Source: an uncultured Kordia sp.
Lineage (GTDB): Bacteria > Bacteroidota > Bacteroidia > Flavobacteriales > Flavobacteriaceae
Direction: 5' to 3'
Assembly: GCF_947489565.1 (NCBI RefSeq)
Contig: NZ_CANLEA010000029.1
Location: 1-61,146, forward strand
DNA length: 61,146 bases
The notes under the pieces are model-generated. The model was not told the origin of the DNA. It ran no database searches and was given only the letters and a program-made list of their open reading frames with translations. Both the position numbers and the translations under genes were made by a program. Below are positions 20,953 through 29,599 of this stretch, piece after piece (the stretch's first letter is position 1; each line of letters starts with the position of its first letter).

Positions 20953-21360
20953 ATGAAACAATTTATTTTTTGCTTTTTTATTGGATTCACACTTTTAAGT
21001 TGCTCCAATGATGACGATCAAACAGCCGTTACAAATTCAAGTATTATTGGAAATTGGAGCTGGATTCAATCTTCTGGAGGAATTGGCGGTTGGACGCATA
21101 CACCAGAATCTACAGGAACTATACAACAACTTCAAATTTCTGCAACAACCATTAAGCGCTATATAAATAACGAATTGGTTTCTGAAACTAATTATACGAT
21201 TGAAACTGGAGAATCTATTATTCTGAGTGGCGAACACGAATTGCTTATTGAAGACAATGAATTTAGAAACATTATTCAGTTTCATGATGGCAATTTATTC
21301 CTTACTGGCGATTGTAACGATTGCTTCATTTCTGAATATGCTAAGATCTATGTGTATTAG
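20953..21360 (+). CDS. Small surface lipoprotein, lipocalin-like
   Basis: A 135-residue lipoprotein. The signal peptide MKQFIFCFFIGFTLLSC ends at Cys17 and is followed by SNDDD, an acidic stretch like the flavobacterial lipoprotein export signal that sends lipoproteins to the cell surface. The mature part (IIGNWSWIQSSGG, then alternating short strands) looks like a lipocalin-like small barrel. I start at the ATG at 20953 because a longer frame from 20800 adds a 51-residue hydrophobic stretch before a complete lipoprotein signal. It sits alone between the GAF gene (divergent) and a repeat-rich spacer. Function unknown. Confidence 0.75.
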   Translation: MKQFIFCFFIGFTLLSCSNDDDQTAVTNSSIIGNWSWIQSSGGIGGWTHTPESTGTIQQLQISATTIKRYINNELVSETNYTIETGESIILSGEHELLIEDNEFRNIIQFHDGNLFLTGDCNDCFISEYAKIYVY

Positions 21361-21431
21361 ATTTGCTTAGACTGACTTAGATTTTTAGACTTGCTTAGAA
21401 ACGCTTTGCTTTTAGCTTCTTAGTTCCCAAG

Positions 21432-21592
21432 TACTTCTCAATAGTTCTATTGAGTACAGTCGAAATACTATTTCTCTTCATCGCATTTCGAAAAATCACT
21501 CGAAGAGACGTTTGGAAAACTCTAGAATATACTTTGAAACACTAACGTCTTTTCGAGTGACGAATTGCAGATTCGTTGTATCGAGAAATGCT
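21432..21592. repeat. Dispersed intergenic palindromic element, inverted pair (copy A)
   Basis: A plus-oriented copy (21432-21510: TACTTCTC, then TTTCTCTTCATCGCATTTCG, then ATCACTCGAAGAGACG) is followed by a reverse-oriented copy (21542-21592: AACGTCTTTTCGAGTGACG ending TATCGAGAAATGC). The pair could fold into a long hairpin. It also contains the perfect palindrome TCAATAG-TT-CTATTGA at 21438-21453. Related copies are at 29336-29452 and 43410-43464. Confidence 0.75.
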
Positions 21593-21629
21593 TGAAAGTT
21601 TAGGTTTCTTTATAAAACCATTCTGTATT

Positions 21630-21654
21630 AAAAAAGCGAACCGAAGTCCGCTTT
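21630..21654 (-). terminator. Terminator of the peptide precursor gene, TTCG loop
   Basis: Minus strand: AAGCGGAC-TTCG-GTTCGCTT followed by six Ts. This is an 8-bp stem with one G-U pair and a stable TTCG tetraloop, 5 bases past the stop codon of the 56-aa peptide gene. It is a textbook intrinsic terminator and supports that small gene being real. Confidence 0.85.
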
Positions 21655-21659
21655 ATTGT

Positions 21660-21830
21660 TTATGCATTACCACTTGGACACCAACTTGTACAAGGATCAC
21701 AATTTGTTTGACAGGTGTTTGATGGAATTTTAATTTTCCATTTTGGCACTGTTCCACCAAGCACATTGTTTAAATCATTTGAAATCACATTTTTGTTCAG
21801 TCTTAGGGATTTAAGATTCTTTTTCTTCAT
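21660..21830 (-). CDS. Double-glycine, Cys-rich RiPP (lanthipeptide-like) precursor
   Basis: A 56-residue peptide. The leader MKKKNLKSLRLNKNVISNDL is the form seen in Bacteroidota natural-product precursors (LKSLxLNKxxIS), and it ends in a double-glycine processing site, VLGG (residues 23-26). The 30-residue core begins TVPKWKIKIPSN and holds four cysteines (40, 44, 47, 51) plus seven Ser/Thr (T27, S37, T39, T42, T48, S49, S53), as in class I lanthipeptide-like precursors. In this family a peptidase-ABC transporter cuts after GG, and LanB/LanC- or radical-SAM-type enzymes modify the core. None is encoded in this window. A strong terminator follows the stop. It lies alone between repeats and the ferredoxin operon. 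That it is expressed and modified is inference. Confidence 0.75.
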   Translation of the reverse strand: MKKKNLKSLRLNKNVISNDLNNVLGGTVPKWKIKIPSNTCQTNCDPCTSWCPSGNA

Positions 21831-21952
21831 AATAATTATGCATTAAAAAATTAATAATGAACGGAAAGTACTCAAATGCTATAAGAATAAAAATGGACTA
21901 TTATCGTGATTTATAAATAGCGGGGAATTTCTAGAATGTAGATTGAACAATA

Positions 21953-22288
21953 TCAACTCTCTGGAGCCAATTCCACTTCCAAACCATCCAATTCTGGCGT
22001 CATTTGAATTTGGCAACCTAAGCGGCTGTTGTCTTCCACGTAGAACGCTTCGGCAAGCATCATGTCTTCATCAACGCTCATTTCTGGCAATTCGTGATCA
22101 GAGTGTACATAACATTGACAAGAAGCACACATGGCCATTCCGCCACAAATTCCAATAGTTCCTTCGGGAGCAAGTTCATACGAACGCACCACTTCCATTA
22201 AATTCATTGCCATATCGGTTGGTGCTACAATTTCGTGTGTAACACCTTCTCTGTCCTTTATTTTTATGTTGATGTCTACTGCTGACAT
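21953..22288 (-). CDS. fdx: 2Fe-2S ferredoxin (adrenodoxin type)
   Basis: A 111-residue ferredoxin. Cluster ligands are C48, C54, C57 and C92 in the C-x5-C-x2-C-x34-C spacing of ISC/adrenodoxin-type ferredoxins (ICGGMAMCASC, then RLGCQI). C59 is an extra cysteine. The acidic C-terminal half (LPEMSVDEDMMLAEA) is the usual partner-binding face. It is the last gene of a minus-strand group with a ferredoxin reductase-like flavoprotein, NifU-C and Mrp, so it probably supplies electrons for Fe-S assembly or other reductions with that reductase. Confidence 0.9.
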   Translation of the reverse strand: MSAVDINIKIKDREGVTHEIVAPTDMAMNLMEVVRSYELAPEGTIGICGGMAMCASCQCYVHSDHELPEMSVDEDMMLAEAFYVEDNSRLGCQIQMTPELDGLEVELAPES

Positions 22289-22348
22289 GATATTTGATTA
22301 ACGATTTTATGATTTACGATATTGATTTAACAAAAATAATCAGGTTTT

Positions 22349-22594
22349 TTAATGTAGCCTGCTTAAATCGTAAATAATAAACATGAATAAAAAGATTATA
22401 AATAAAAAAGCGGCTCCTATTCCTAGTACTATCTGTTTTTTCTTAGCACGATATGCAACTATCATGGCAATCAATAATAAGACAAAAACAATAACCGTAG
22501 TAAAGATTACTTGATATTTTGTATCTAACAATACTGCTCCAAATAAGATTCCTATGGAAAGAATACAACTTACAAGACCTTCTACTTGTTTCAC
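22349..22594 (-). CDS. Small three-helix membrane protein
   Basis: An 81-residue protein that is almost all membrane: helices at about residues 6-22, 27-47 and 56-76, with a basic loop RAKKKQ after the second. I recognise no family and see no metal or redox motif. It starts 8 bp after the ferredoxin-reductase gene and precedes the ferredoxin, so it is likely co-transcribed with them. A role beside them is only implied by position. Confidence 0.65.
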   Translation of the reverse strand: MKQVEGLVSCILSIGILFGAVLLDTKYQVIFTTVIVFVLLLIAMIVAYRAKKKQIVLGIGAAFLFIIFLFMFIIYDLSRLH

Positions 22595-22602
22595 CTAAGT
22601 TT

Positions 22603-23658
22603 TTAATTAATGGCTTTTACAACAGCTTTTGGTGCTTCTTTACGTGTTCCATCAAAACCATCAATTCCGCTTACTGTGGTGTATTTCATGACATATTTTT
22701 TGTCTGGAAAGATACGCTGATACGCACTTTGACACATTAATGTAGCTTCATGAAATCCGCAAAGAATCAATTTTAACTTCCCTGGATACGTATTTACATC
22801 ACCAATGGCGTAAATTCCTGGAATGTTGGTTTGATAGTCTAAAGTATTATCAACCTTTATAGCGTTTTTCTCAATTTCTAATCCCCAATCGGCAATAGGC
22901 CCCAGTTTTGGTGCCAATCCGAAAAGTGGAATGAAATGATCGGTTTCTAACGTAAAAGATGCTTCTCCTTTTTTAGTCACCTCAACACCTGTTACATGAT
23001 TTTCTCCATGAATTCCTGTAATTTCCGCAGGCGTAATTAGGTTGATTTTTCCAAGATTTTTGAGTTCTTGTACTTTTTCAACAGAATCCAAAGCACCACG
23101 AAATTCTGTACGTCTGTGCACTAACGTTACTTCTGAAGCAACATCGGTTAAAAAGATACTCCAATCTAACGCAGAATCTCCTCCACCAGCAATGACTACT
23201 TTTTTATTGCGATAGATTTCCGGATCACGAATAATATATTCGACACCTTTGTCTTCGTAGTTTGCTAAGTTTTGAATAGGTGGTTTTCGCGGTTCAAAAC
23301 TTCCCAATCCGCCAGCAATGGCAACAATTGGCGCATGATGTTTTGTTCCTTTATTTGTAGTTACGATGAAGGTTCCATCGTCTAGTTTTTCAATTGTTTG
23401 CGCGCGTTCTCCTAGTGTAAATGTAGGTTCAAACGGTTCAATTTGCTTCATTAAATTGTCTACCAAATCGCCCGCTAATACTTCAGGGTATCCTGGAATA
23501 TCATAGATAGGTTTTTTGGGATAAATTTCGGCACATTGTCCACCTGGTTGTGGCAAGGCATCTATAAGGTGACATTTTAATTTTAATAATCCTGCTTCAA
23601 ATACAGTAAAAAGTCCTGTAGGACCTGCTCCAATAATAAGTATATCGGTCTTAATCAT
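22603..23658 (-). CDS. Ferredoxin--NADP+ reductase, thioredoxin-reductase-like
   Basis: A 351-residue flavoprotein. The FAD-binding GAGPTG motif is at residues 10-15 and the NAD(P)H-binding segment is KVVIAGGGDSALDW; the second FAD motif is near the end (GIYAIGDVNTYPGK). There is no CxxC redox pair between the domains, which separates it from thioredoxin reductase and fits the YumC/FNR2-type ferredoxin-NADP+ reductases. PQPGGQCAEIYPKKPIYDIPG is typical of that group. The neighbouring ferredoxin gene (21953-22288) is the natural partner. Confidence 0.88.
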   Translation of the reverse strand: MIKTDILIIGAGPTGLFTVFEAGLLKLKCHLIDALPQPGGQCAEIYPKKPIYDIPGYPEVLAGDLVDNLMKQIEPFEPTFTLGERAQTIEKLDDGTFIVTTNKGTKHHAPIVAIAGGLGSFEPRKPPIQNLANYEDKGVEYIIRDPEIYRNKKVVIAGGGDSALDWSIFLTDVASEVTLVHRRTEFRGALDSVEKVQELKNLGKINLITPAEITGIHGENHVTGVEVTKKGEASFTLETDHFIPLFGLAPKLGPIADWGLEIEKNAIKVDNTLDYQTNIPGIYAIGDVNTYPGKLKLILCGFHEATLMCQSAYQRIFPDKKYVMKYTTVSGIDGFDGTRKEAPKAVVKAIN

Positions 23659-23725
23659 TTTCTTTTCTAATAGTTCTATTACAAAAATAACATGTCTGAT
23701 ATTGTCGTTTTATGACATTTATCAG

Positions 23726-23974
23726 TTAGTCCACACTAATTACTTTTTCAATTTGTGGCACATGTTTTTTGATAGTCATTTCAACACCTGATTTAAGCGT
23801 CATTTGGTTTACACTACAACCTGCGCACGCACCTTCTAGCTGTACTTTTACCAACGTATCATTTTCAATATCTACGAGTCTAATATCGCCGCCATCACTT
23901 TGTAAAAAAGGACGAATTTCGTCTAAGGCCTTTTCTACGTTGTCTTTTATTTCTTCACTAGTCATTTGTACCAT
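23726..23974 (-). CDS. NifU C-terminal domain (Nfu-type) Fe-S carrier
   Basis: An 82-residue protein consisting only of the NifU C-terminal domain. It has SDGGDIRLVDI and the cluster-binding C50-A-G-C53 in EGACAGCSVNQMTLKSG. Such proteins carry a 4Fe-4S cluster bridged between two monomers and pass it to target apoproteins. It starts 10 bp after mrp, whose product is also an Fe-S carrier ATPase, so the two form a delivery module with the ferredoxin and its reductase downstream. Confidence 0.92.
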   Translation of the reverse strand: MVQMTSEEIKDNVEKALDEIRPFLQSDGGDIRLVDIENDTLVKVQLEGACAGCSVNQMTLKSGVEMTIKKHVPQIEKVISVD

Positions 23975-23984
23975 GTTTAAGTGA

Positions 23985-25112
23985 TTATTTTTTTACAGCT
24001 GAACATCCAGCCATTGTTGTAATTTTAATAACTTCTGTAGCAGGTAAACTTTCGTTTCTGTTTACCACTTCTTGTACTACATTTCTTGTCAGCGACTCAA
24101 AAGCTGCTTCAATTAATGTAGCGGTTTGCATTGCTGCAGGTCTTCCAACATCGCCAGCTTCACGAATACTTTGTATCAATGGAATTTCTCCTAAAAATGG
24201 TACTTCAATATCTGCTGCTAGGTTTTTGGCACCTTCTTTTCCGAAGATGTAATATTTATTGTTTGGCAATTCTTCAGGAGTAAAGTACGCCATATTTTCT
24301 ATAATTCCCAATACTGGAACGTTTATGCTGTCTTGCTGAAACATAGCAACTCCTTTTTTAGCATCTGCCAAAGCCACGTTTTGCGGTGTACTTACGACAA
24401 CGGCTCCTGTGATTGGTAAGGATTGCATGATACTTAAATGAATGTCTCCTGTTCCCGGAGGCAAGTCTAATAGTAAAAAGTCCAATTCGCCCCAAGCGGC
24501 ATCAAAGATCATTTGGTTTAAGGCTTTACTCGCCATAGGTCCACGCCAAACTACTGCTTGATTTGGTTTTGTAAAGAATCCGATAGAAAGAATTTTAACT
24601 CCATAGCTTTCTACAGGTTTCATTTTAGAAGCGCCATCTACACGAACTGCCAAAGGTTTTTCTCCTTCTACATCAAACATAATTGGCATAGATGGTCCGT
24701 AAATATCGGCATCTAACACACCTACTTTAAAGCCCATTCCCGCTAAGGTTACGGCTAAATTTGCGGTTACGGTAGATTTCCCTACGCCACCTTTTCCAGA
24801 AGCTACTGCAATAATATTTTTGATATTTGGCAATTGCTTTCCTTTAATTTCTGGCTTTTCTGGTCGCTCTACTTTGATATTTACTTTCACTTTTGCATCT
24901 GCATATACTTTTTCGCGCAATACAGACGTAATATCTGCTTCTACTTTTTTCTTGGCTTGTAATGCAGGATTTGTAATGACAATGTCAACGACAATCTCAT
25001 CTGCAAATGTCATAATGTTTCGTATGGCTCCGCTAGCAATCATGTTGGCACCTTCTCCAGGAACGGTGATGGTACTTAAGGCTGCTTGTATATCTTTCTT
25101 TTCTATTTTCAC
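23985..25112 (-). CDS. mrp: Mrp/NBP35-type P-loop Fe-S carrier ATPase
   Basis: A 375-residue protein. An N-terminal MIP18/DUF59-like domain (~1-85) is followed by a MinD-type ATPase with the deviant Walker A GKGGVGKS at 106-113, DADIYGPSMP, and DFLLLDLPPGTGD. The CPxC pair present in many Mrp proteins is absent: the matching region reads ENMAYFTPEELPNNKYY. C369 near the end (MAGCSAVKK) is one remaining cysteine. It is the first gene of the Fe-S operon, with a TATCTTTG element 44 bp upstream of the start. Role: assembly or delivery of Fe-S clusters in the cytoplasm. Confidence 0.92.
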   Translation of the reverse strand: MKIEKKDIQAALSTITVPGEGANMIASGAIRNIMTFADEIVVDIVITNPALQAKKKVEADITSVLREKVYADAKVKVNIKVERPEKPEIKGKQLPNIKNIIAVASGKGGVGKSTVTANLAVTLAGMGFKVGVLDADIYGPSMPIMFDVEGEKPLAVRVDGASKMKPVESYGVKILSIGFFTKPNQAVVWRGPMASKALNQMIFDAAWGELDFLLLDLPPGTGDIHLSIMQSLPITGAVVVSTPQNVALADAKKGVAMFQQDSINVPVLGIIENMAYFTPEELPNNKYYIFGKEGAKNLAADIEVPFLGEIPLIQSIREAGDVGRPAAMQTATLIEAAFESLTRNVVQEVVNRNESLPATEVIKITTMAGCSAVKK

Positions 25113-25155
25113 TTGAATGTAATTTTTATCAATAATGTAAATTGATTCTAAATTG

Positions 25156-25163
25156 CAAAGATA
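25156..25163 (-). promoter_or_regulatory. -7 element TATCTTTG before mrp
   Basis: TATCTTTG on the minus strand, 44 bp upstream of the mrp start, matches TAnnTTTG. No good -33 TTG is seen. Confidence 0.55.
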
Positions 25164-25342
25164 CAGCGAAATGTTTAGAAAGAGAAGTTGTTGTATTGAA
25201 ATGATTGATTGTGCAATACGTTCTTATTATGATACTTTTCGGTTTACATTTTATCGAAAAACAGTATTTTCTTTATATCCTGACTTTATTTTTCCTTTTA
25301 TTTGTTATGAATCTTTCCCCCAAAAACTAAATTAACCTACGA

Positions 25343-28300
25343 ATGAAACAACTCTATTTTTCGTTGCTTCTGCTATTTTCTGTACAAGCAATTCAAGCTC
25401 AAATTGTAAATATTGGTGACCCAAGTTTAAAAACCGAACTCATTGCCGATGGTGTTGACACCAATAATGATGGGGAAATTCAACTTAGTGAAGCACTTGC
25501 TGTGACTAGCTTAAACATAAGCGGCGGTCAAACGAGAACCTTTGAAGGTATTGATCAATTTACAAATCTTACAAATTTAACTATTGGTTCAGCATCTTAT
25601 CCTTTTGATGAATATACAAATCTTGACCTTAGAAATTTAACGAACTTAGAAGTGCTGAATTGTGGTTTTGGTATCAACGGAGACATCAACGTTTCTGATT
25701 TAAGTAACTTAAGAGTCTTAAATGCTGGTGTTGCTACATTTAGTAATATTTCTAAATTTAATTTAACTGGATTGACGAGCTTAGAAGAGTATATCTATGG
25801 TCCCGTAAATTCAGGAGAACCTAATGAACCTCCTGTACAAGTATATTTCAACAATTTAACAAGTTTAAAAAGACTCGAAGTTTACCAACACAGGTTAACC
25901 GCTTTAGAAATTGGAAATTTATCAAACTTAGAAGCGTTGTTTTGTGCTGGGAACGAAATTACGTCATTGGATTTATCTAACATGGTTAATTTGACTCAAT
26001 TTAATTGCTTTCAAAACCAACTAACTTCATTAGATATTAGTAATACGAATATTACTGGAAATTTGAGCTTCTTTGACAATCCGTTAACAACAATAAACAT
26101 AAAAGATGGAATTGTTAATAATTTAAATCAATCTTATACTTTTGACAATACAAATATCCAATCTATTTGTTGTGATGCGAGTGAACTTAGTAATGTTCAA
26201 ACACTAGTTACCAATGCAGGATATACTGGTGTTACTTTTGAAACCGATTGTGCACCAACTCCTGGAACTCCGTATTATACAATTCAAGGAAAAAACACCT
26301 TAGATTCAGATTTGAATGGCTGCGATATAAGTGATGGATTTTTTCAACAAGTAGAATATACTATTTCAGATGGAACCAATGACGTAAAGATTTATACAGA
26401 CAAGCTTGGAAATTATGAGTTTGTTGGAAAAGCAGGAACTTACACTATTACTCCAAATGTACCTAACTCAAATTATTATAGTTTTTCTCCTGCCAATGCT
26501 ACTATAAACCTTCCTACAGATGGAACTACAGTAATTCAAGATTTTTGCCTTACTCCAAATGGAGCACCTGTAGTAACTTCACTTCCTGCTCAATTAAAAA
26601 GCGATATTTTGGCACAAACCAATGTAGATACCAATGGTGATGGAGAAATTCAAATTACTGAGGCTGAAAGCGTGATAAACCTAACAATTACAAGTCCTAT
26701 TATCAAAGGCTTAGACAACTTTGTGAATATAGAAAAGCTAGTTTGCAATCCTATAAATAATGGAACTCCATACAATTCGACGTATACTCTTTATTTGGAT
26801 GTAAGTCCACTTGTAAATTTAAAGGAATTGGCTGTTGCAGGAAATCGCTTAGGCACATTAGATCTGAGTCAGAATATTCTTTTGGAAAAATTATCTTGTG
26901 GAGGAAACCTATTGAATTCTCTTGTACTTACCAACAATCCTAACTTAACATATTTATCTTGTGGTAATTTAGGAGTTTCAAACAATCCAATAAGTCCAAA
27001 CTTACATTACAATGCTTTTAAAACGTTGGATTTGAGCAACAATACTTTACTGGAATATGTGTATTGTTCGTATGCTTCCATAGAAACACTCGTTCTAGGA
27101 AACAATTCAAATTTAACAGAATTATACTGTGCAAATAGCGATTTAACAGCGCTTGATGTAACACAACTTCCCAATTTAGAAAAATTAGATTGCGGAATAT
27201 ACTTTCGTTATTCTTTTTACCCAATATACGTATCTAATCAATCACCAAATCAAATTACCAGTTTAGACCTTTCTCAAAATCCAAATCTTAAGTATTTGAA
27301 TTGTAATGGAAATCTTTTGACATCACTTGACACTAGTGCTTCAGGAACAAACTTATATACTATATATTGTGATGACAACCCATTAAACACCATTGATGTA
27401 TCTCAAAATACACATTTGCAATTTTTAAGATGTAACAATACTGGAATTGACACATTTGATGCAAGTCTAGTTCCTCATTTAAAACGATTGGCTTGCGCTG
27501 ACAATGCACTAACAACTCTTGACATTTCTCAAAATCCTAACTTGACTTATTTGGATTGTCGTAACAATCAAATTACGCAGTTATTTGTGAAAAATGGAAA
27601 CACCTTTTTCTCTACCGTTATATATGGTGAAACTTTTAATGAATTCAAATACTACGGAAATCCTATCGAATATATTTGTGCAGACGAATTTGAAATTGAC
27701 CAAATGCCGTCTAGTCCAAGTATCAATGTAAATACCTATTGTTCTTTTACACCAGGCGGAAGTTACAACACCATTCAAGGAACAGTTCGTTTTGATGCCA
27801 ATGGAAATGGTTGTGATATGAATGATGATCCGTATCAATATTTAAATTTAACCATTACGAATGGCAGCAATGAAACAGAAACTGTAAATACACTCAATGA
27901 TGGTTCGTATACTTTTTATGCTGCTGCTGATGATGTATATACAGTAACTCCAGTATTGGAAAACTCAGCGTATTTTACAGTGACTCCAGCAAGTATTACG
28001 GTTGATTTCCCAACAGATGCAACTCCGTTTACACAAGATTTCTGCATTACACCAAATGGAACACATAATGATGTGGATGTGACGTTGATTCCTTTAAATC
28101 AAGCCAGACCAGGATTTGACAGCAATTATAAATTAGTCTATAAAAACAAAGGAAATACCACTTTATCAGGAACTGTGAATTTAACTTTTGAAGATGATTT
28201 TATGGATTTGGTTTCAGCAAGTCCAATGGTAGATACGCAAACGACTAATTCATTACAATGGAATTATACCAATCTATTGCCGTTTGAATCGCGCGAGATT

Positions 28301-29125
28301 CTATGTACCATGAATTTAAACGCGCCAACAGATGTTTCTTTTCCACTAAACGCAGACGATATCCTAGATTTTGAAGCAACAATTACGCCTGTAGTTGTAG
28401 ATGAAACCATGGACGATAATACCTTCACGCTTTCGCAGACTGTAGTGAACTCTTTTGATCCGAATGATAAAAATTGTTTGCAAGGAACGGAAGTTACCAC
28501 CGAACTTGTTGGAAAGTATGTCGATTATATGATTCGTTTTGAAAACACAGGAACTGCCAATGCGATTAACGTCGTGGTAAAAGATGAAATTGACATTTCG
28601 ATGTTTGATCCAAGTACGTTGATTGTGACCAATGCGAGTCATTCCGTTGCGACTCGATTTACCAATGCAAATACGGTAGAGTTTATCTTTGAAAACATAA
28701 ATCTTCTGTTTGATGATGCCAATAATGACGGATATGTAACTTTTAAAATAAAAACGCTGGCAACTTTAGACATTGACGATACTTTTGAAAATGATGCGGA
28801 AATTTATTTTGACTACAATTTCCCAATTCAAACAAACAATAGCATTACGTTGATTAAAGATGTATTGAGCGAACGTGATATTACGTTGGATAATTTTGAA
28901 ATGTATCCGAATCCTGTGAAAGATCTTGTGATTATTAAAACGAAAGAAGCGATTGAAAGCATCAAGATTTTTGATATTTCGGGGAAATTCATTCAAGAAG
29001 AAGCATTGACAACAACTCAAAATACGATTGAAATCTCAACGTCAAAACTCGCACAAGGAACCTATTTCGTAAAAATAGAAACAACATCTGGTACAATTTT
29101 AGTTAAGAAAATGGTGAAAGCATAA
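25343..29125 (+). CDS. Leucine-rich-repeat T9SS-secreted surface protein
   Basis: A 1260-residue protein. The signal peptide is at residues 1-20 (ending AIQAQ). Two blocks of leucine-rich repeats with the pattern LxxLxCxxNxLTxLDLSxNxxL lie at about 30-290 and 415-800. Each begins with a DTNNDGEIQ- or DTNGDGEIQ-like calcium-loop segment and is followed by an SdrD-B-like carboxypeptidase-regulatory beta domain (~310-400, ~810-900). Then comes a DUF11/DUF7619-like region with the typical SFDPNDKNCLQGTE, and a type A T9SS sorting tail in the last ~75 residues (MYPNPVKDLVII, then LAQGTYFVKI and KKMVKA). The two LRR-SdrB halves look like an internal duplication. Likely cell-surface attached or secreted; adhesion is a guess. 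It is flanked by the divergent Fe-S operon and a repeat-rich spacer. Confidence 0.9.
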   Translation: MKQLYFSLLLLFSVQAIQAQIVNIGDPSLKTELIADGVDTNNDGEIQLSEALAVTSLNISGGQTRTFEGIDQFTNLTNLTIGSASYPFDEYTNLDLRNLTNLEVLNCGFGINGDINVSDLSNLRVLNAGVATFSNISKFNLTGLTSLEEYIYGPVNSGEPNEPPVQVYFNNLTSLKRLEVYQHRLTALEIGNLSNLEALFCAGNEITSLDLSNMVNLTQFNCFQNQLTSLDISNTNITGNLSFFDNPLTTINIKDGIVNNLNQSYTFDNTNIQSICCDASELSNVQTLVTNAGYTGVTFETDCAPTPGTPYYTIQGKNTLDSDLNGCDISDGFFQQVEYTISDGTNDVKIYTDKLGNYEFVGKAGTYTITPNVPNSNYYSFSPANATINLPTDGTTVIQDFCLTPNGAPVVTSLPAQLKSDILAQTNVDTNGDGEIQITEAESVINLTITSPIIKGLDNFVNIEKLVCNPINNGTPYNSTYTLYLDVSPLVNLKELAVAGNRLGTLDLSQNILLEKLSCGGNLLNSLVLTNNPNLTYLSCGNLGVSNNPISPNLHYNAFKTLDLSNNTLLEYVYCSYASIETLVLGNNSNLTELYCANSDLTALDVTQLPNLEKLDCGIYFRYSFYPIYVSNQSPNQITSLDLSQNPNLKYLNCNGNLLTSLDTSASGTNLYTIYCDDNPLNTIDVSQNTHLQFLRCNNTGIDTFDASLVPHLKRLACADNALTTLDISQNPNLTYLDCRNNQITQLFVKNGNTFFSTVIYGETFNEFKYYGNPIEYICADEFEIDQMPSSPSINVNTYCSFTPGGSYNTIQGTVRFDANGNGCDMNDDPYQYLNLTITNGSNETETVNTLNDGSYTFYAAADDVYTVTPVLENSAYFTVTPASITVDFPTDATPFTQDFCITPNGTHNDVDVTLIPLNQARPGFDSNYKLVYKNKGNTTLSGTVNLTFEDDFMDLVSASPMVDTQTTNSLQWNYTNLLPFESREILCTMNLNAPTDVSFPLNADDILDFEATITPVVVDETMDDNTFTLSQTVVNSFDPNDKNCLQGTEVTTELVGKYVDYMIRFENTGTANAINVVVKDEIDISMFDPSTLIVTNASHSVATRFTNANTVEFIFENINLLFDDANNDGYVTFKIKTLATLDIDDTFENDAEIYFDYNFPIQTNNSITLIKDVLSERDITLDNFEMYPNPVKDLVIIKTKEAIESIKIFDISGKFIQEEALTTTQNTIEISTSKLAQGTYFVKIETTSGTILVKKMVKA

Positions 29126-29335
29126 GTTCGATTTTAATAAAAAATGAAAATATACTATTCTGAACAGTAAACTATAAAATATTCGTGTATTCGTGGTGAA
29201 AGTTTTTATTTTCAAAAAGCTTTTTTGCATATCCTTTTTTTGTCACGAATTCACGAATAGTGTTTAGTCAATAATTAACTTTATAAATATTTACATTAAT
29301 AGTGTTAGCTTGTATACAATGTCTTTATTTCAAGC
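29126..29335. other. Spacer with inverted relatives of the right-edge tandem repeat
   Basis: No gene. ATTCGTGTATTCGTGGTGAA at about 29180-29199 and TCACGAATTCACGAAT at 29243-29258 are inverted relatives of each other. The second matches the core of the 140-bp tandem repeat at 60.6-61.1 kb. Confidence 0.6.
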
Positions 29336-29452
29336 GTCAGTTCGAGTGGTTTTTTCGCAATGAAATGAAGAAAAAATATATCGAGAACAGCTCAGAAATC
29401 AAAGTACTTCTCGATACTAAATTTTATTCTAAAATTTCACTCGAAGTGACGG
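29336..29452. repeat. Dispersed intergenic palindromic element, inverted pair (copy B)
   Basis: A reverse-oriented copy (29336-29389: CGTCAGTTCGAGTGG, then ATGAAATGAAG, then TATCGAGAAC) is followed by a plus-oriented copy (29405-29452: TACTTCTCGATAC, then TTTCACTCGAAGTGACG). The order is opposite to copy A at 21.4 kb, so both inverted arrangements occur. Confidence 0.75.
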
Positions 29453-29465
29453 TTTGAGTTTGATA

Positions 29466-29575
29466 TGTCATTGCGAAAATTTTATAAAAATTTGTGGCAA
29501 TCTGTGGTTTAAAATACAGTTTTGCGTTTGAAGTAAACAAATTGCTTCGTCATACTTCCTCGCAATAACGAAGCA
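29466..29575. repeat. REP-like element (TGTCATTGCGA family)
   Basis: TGTCATTGCGA at 29466-29476 with GTGGCAATCTG at 29494-29504, then ATTGCTTCGTCATACTTCCTC and GCAATAACGAAG at 29541-29573. These resemble the element at 43636-43669 (ATTGCCACGTCGC, CTCGCAATGACG). Confidence 0.55.
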
Positions 29576-29599
29576 TAGACGAATTAATACATTGATGTA

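Noticed and set aside
25153-25335. Short plus-strand open frame before the LRR protein
   Set aside because: It covers the mrp promoter region, has no recognisable features and looks like chance.
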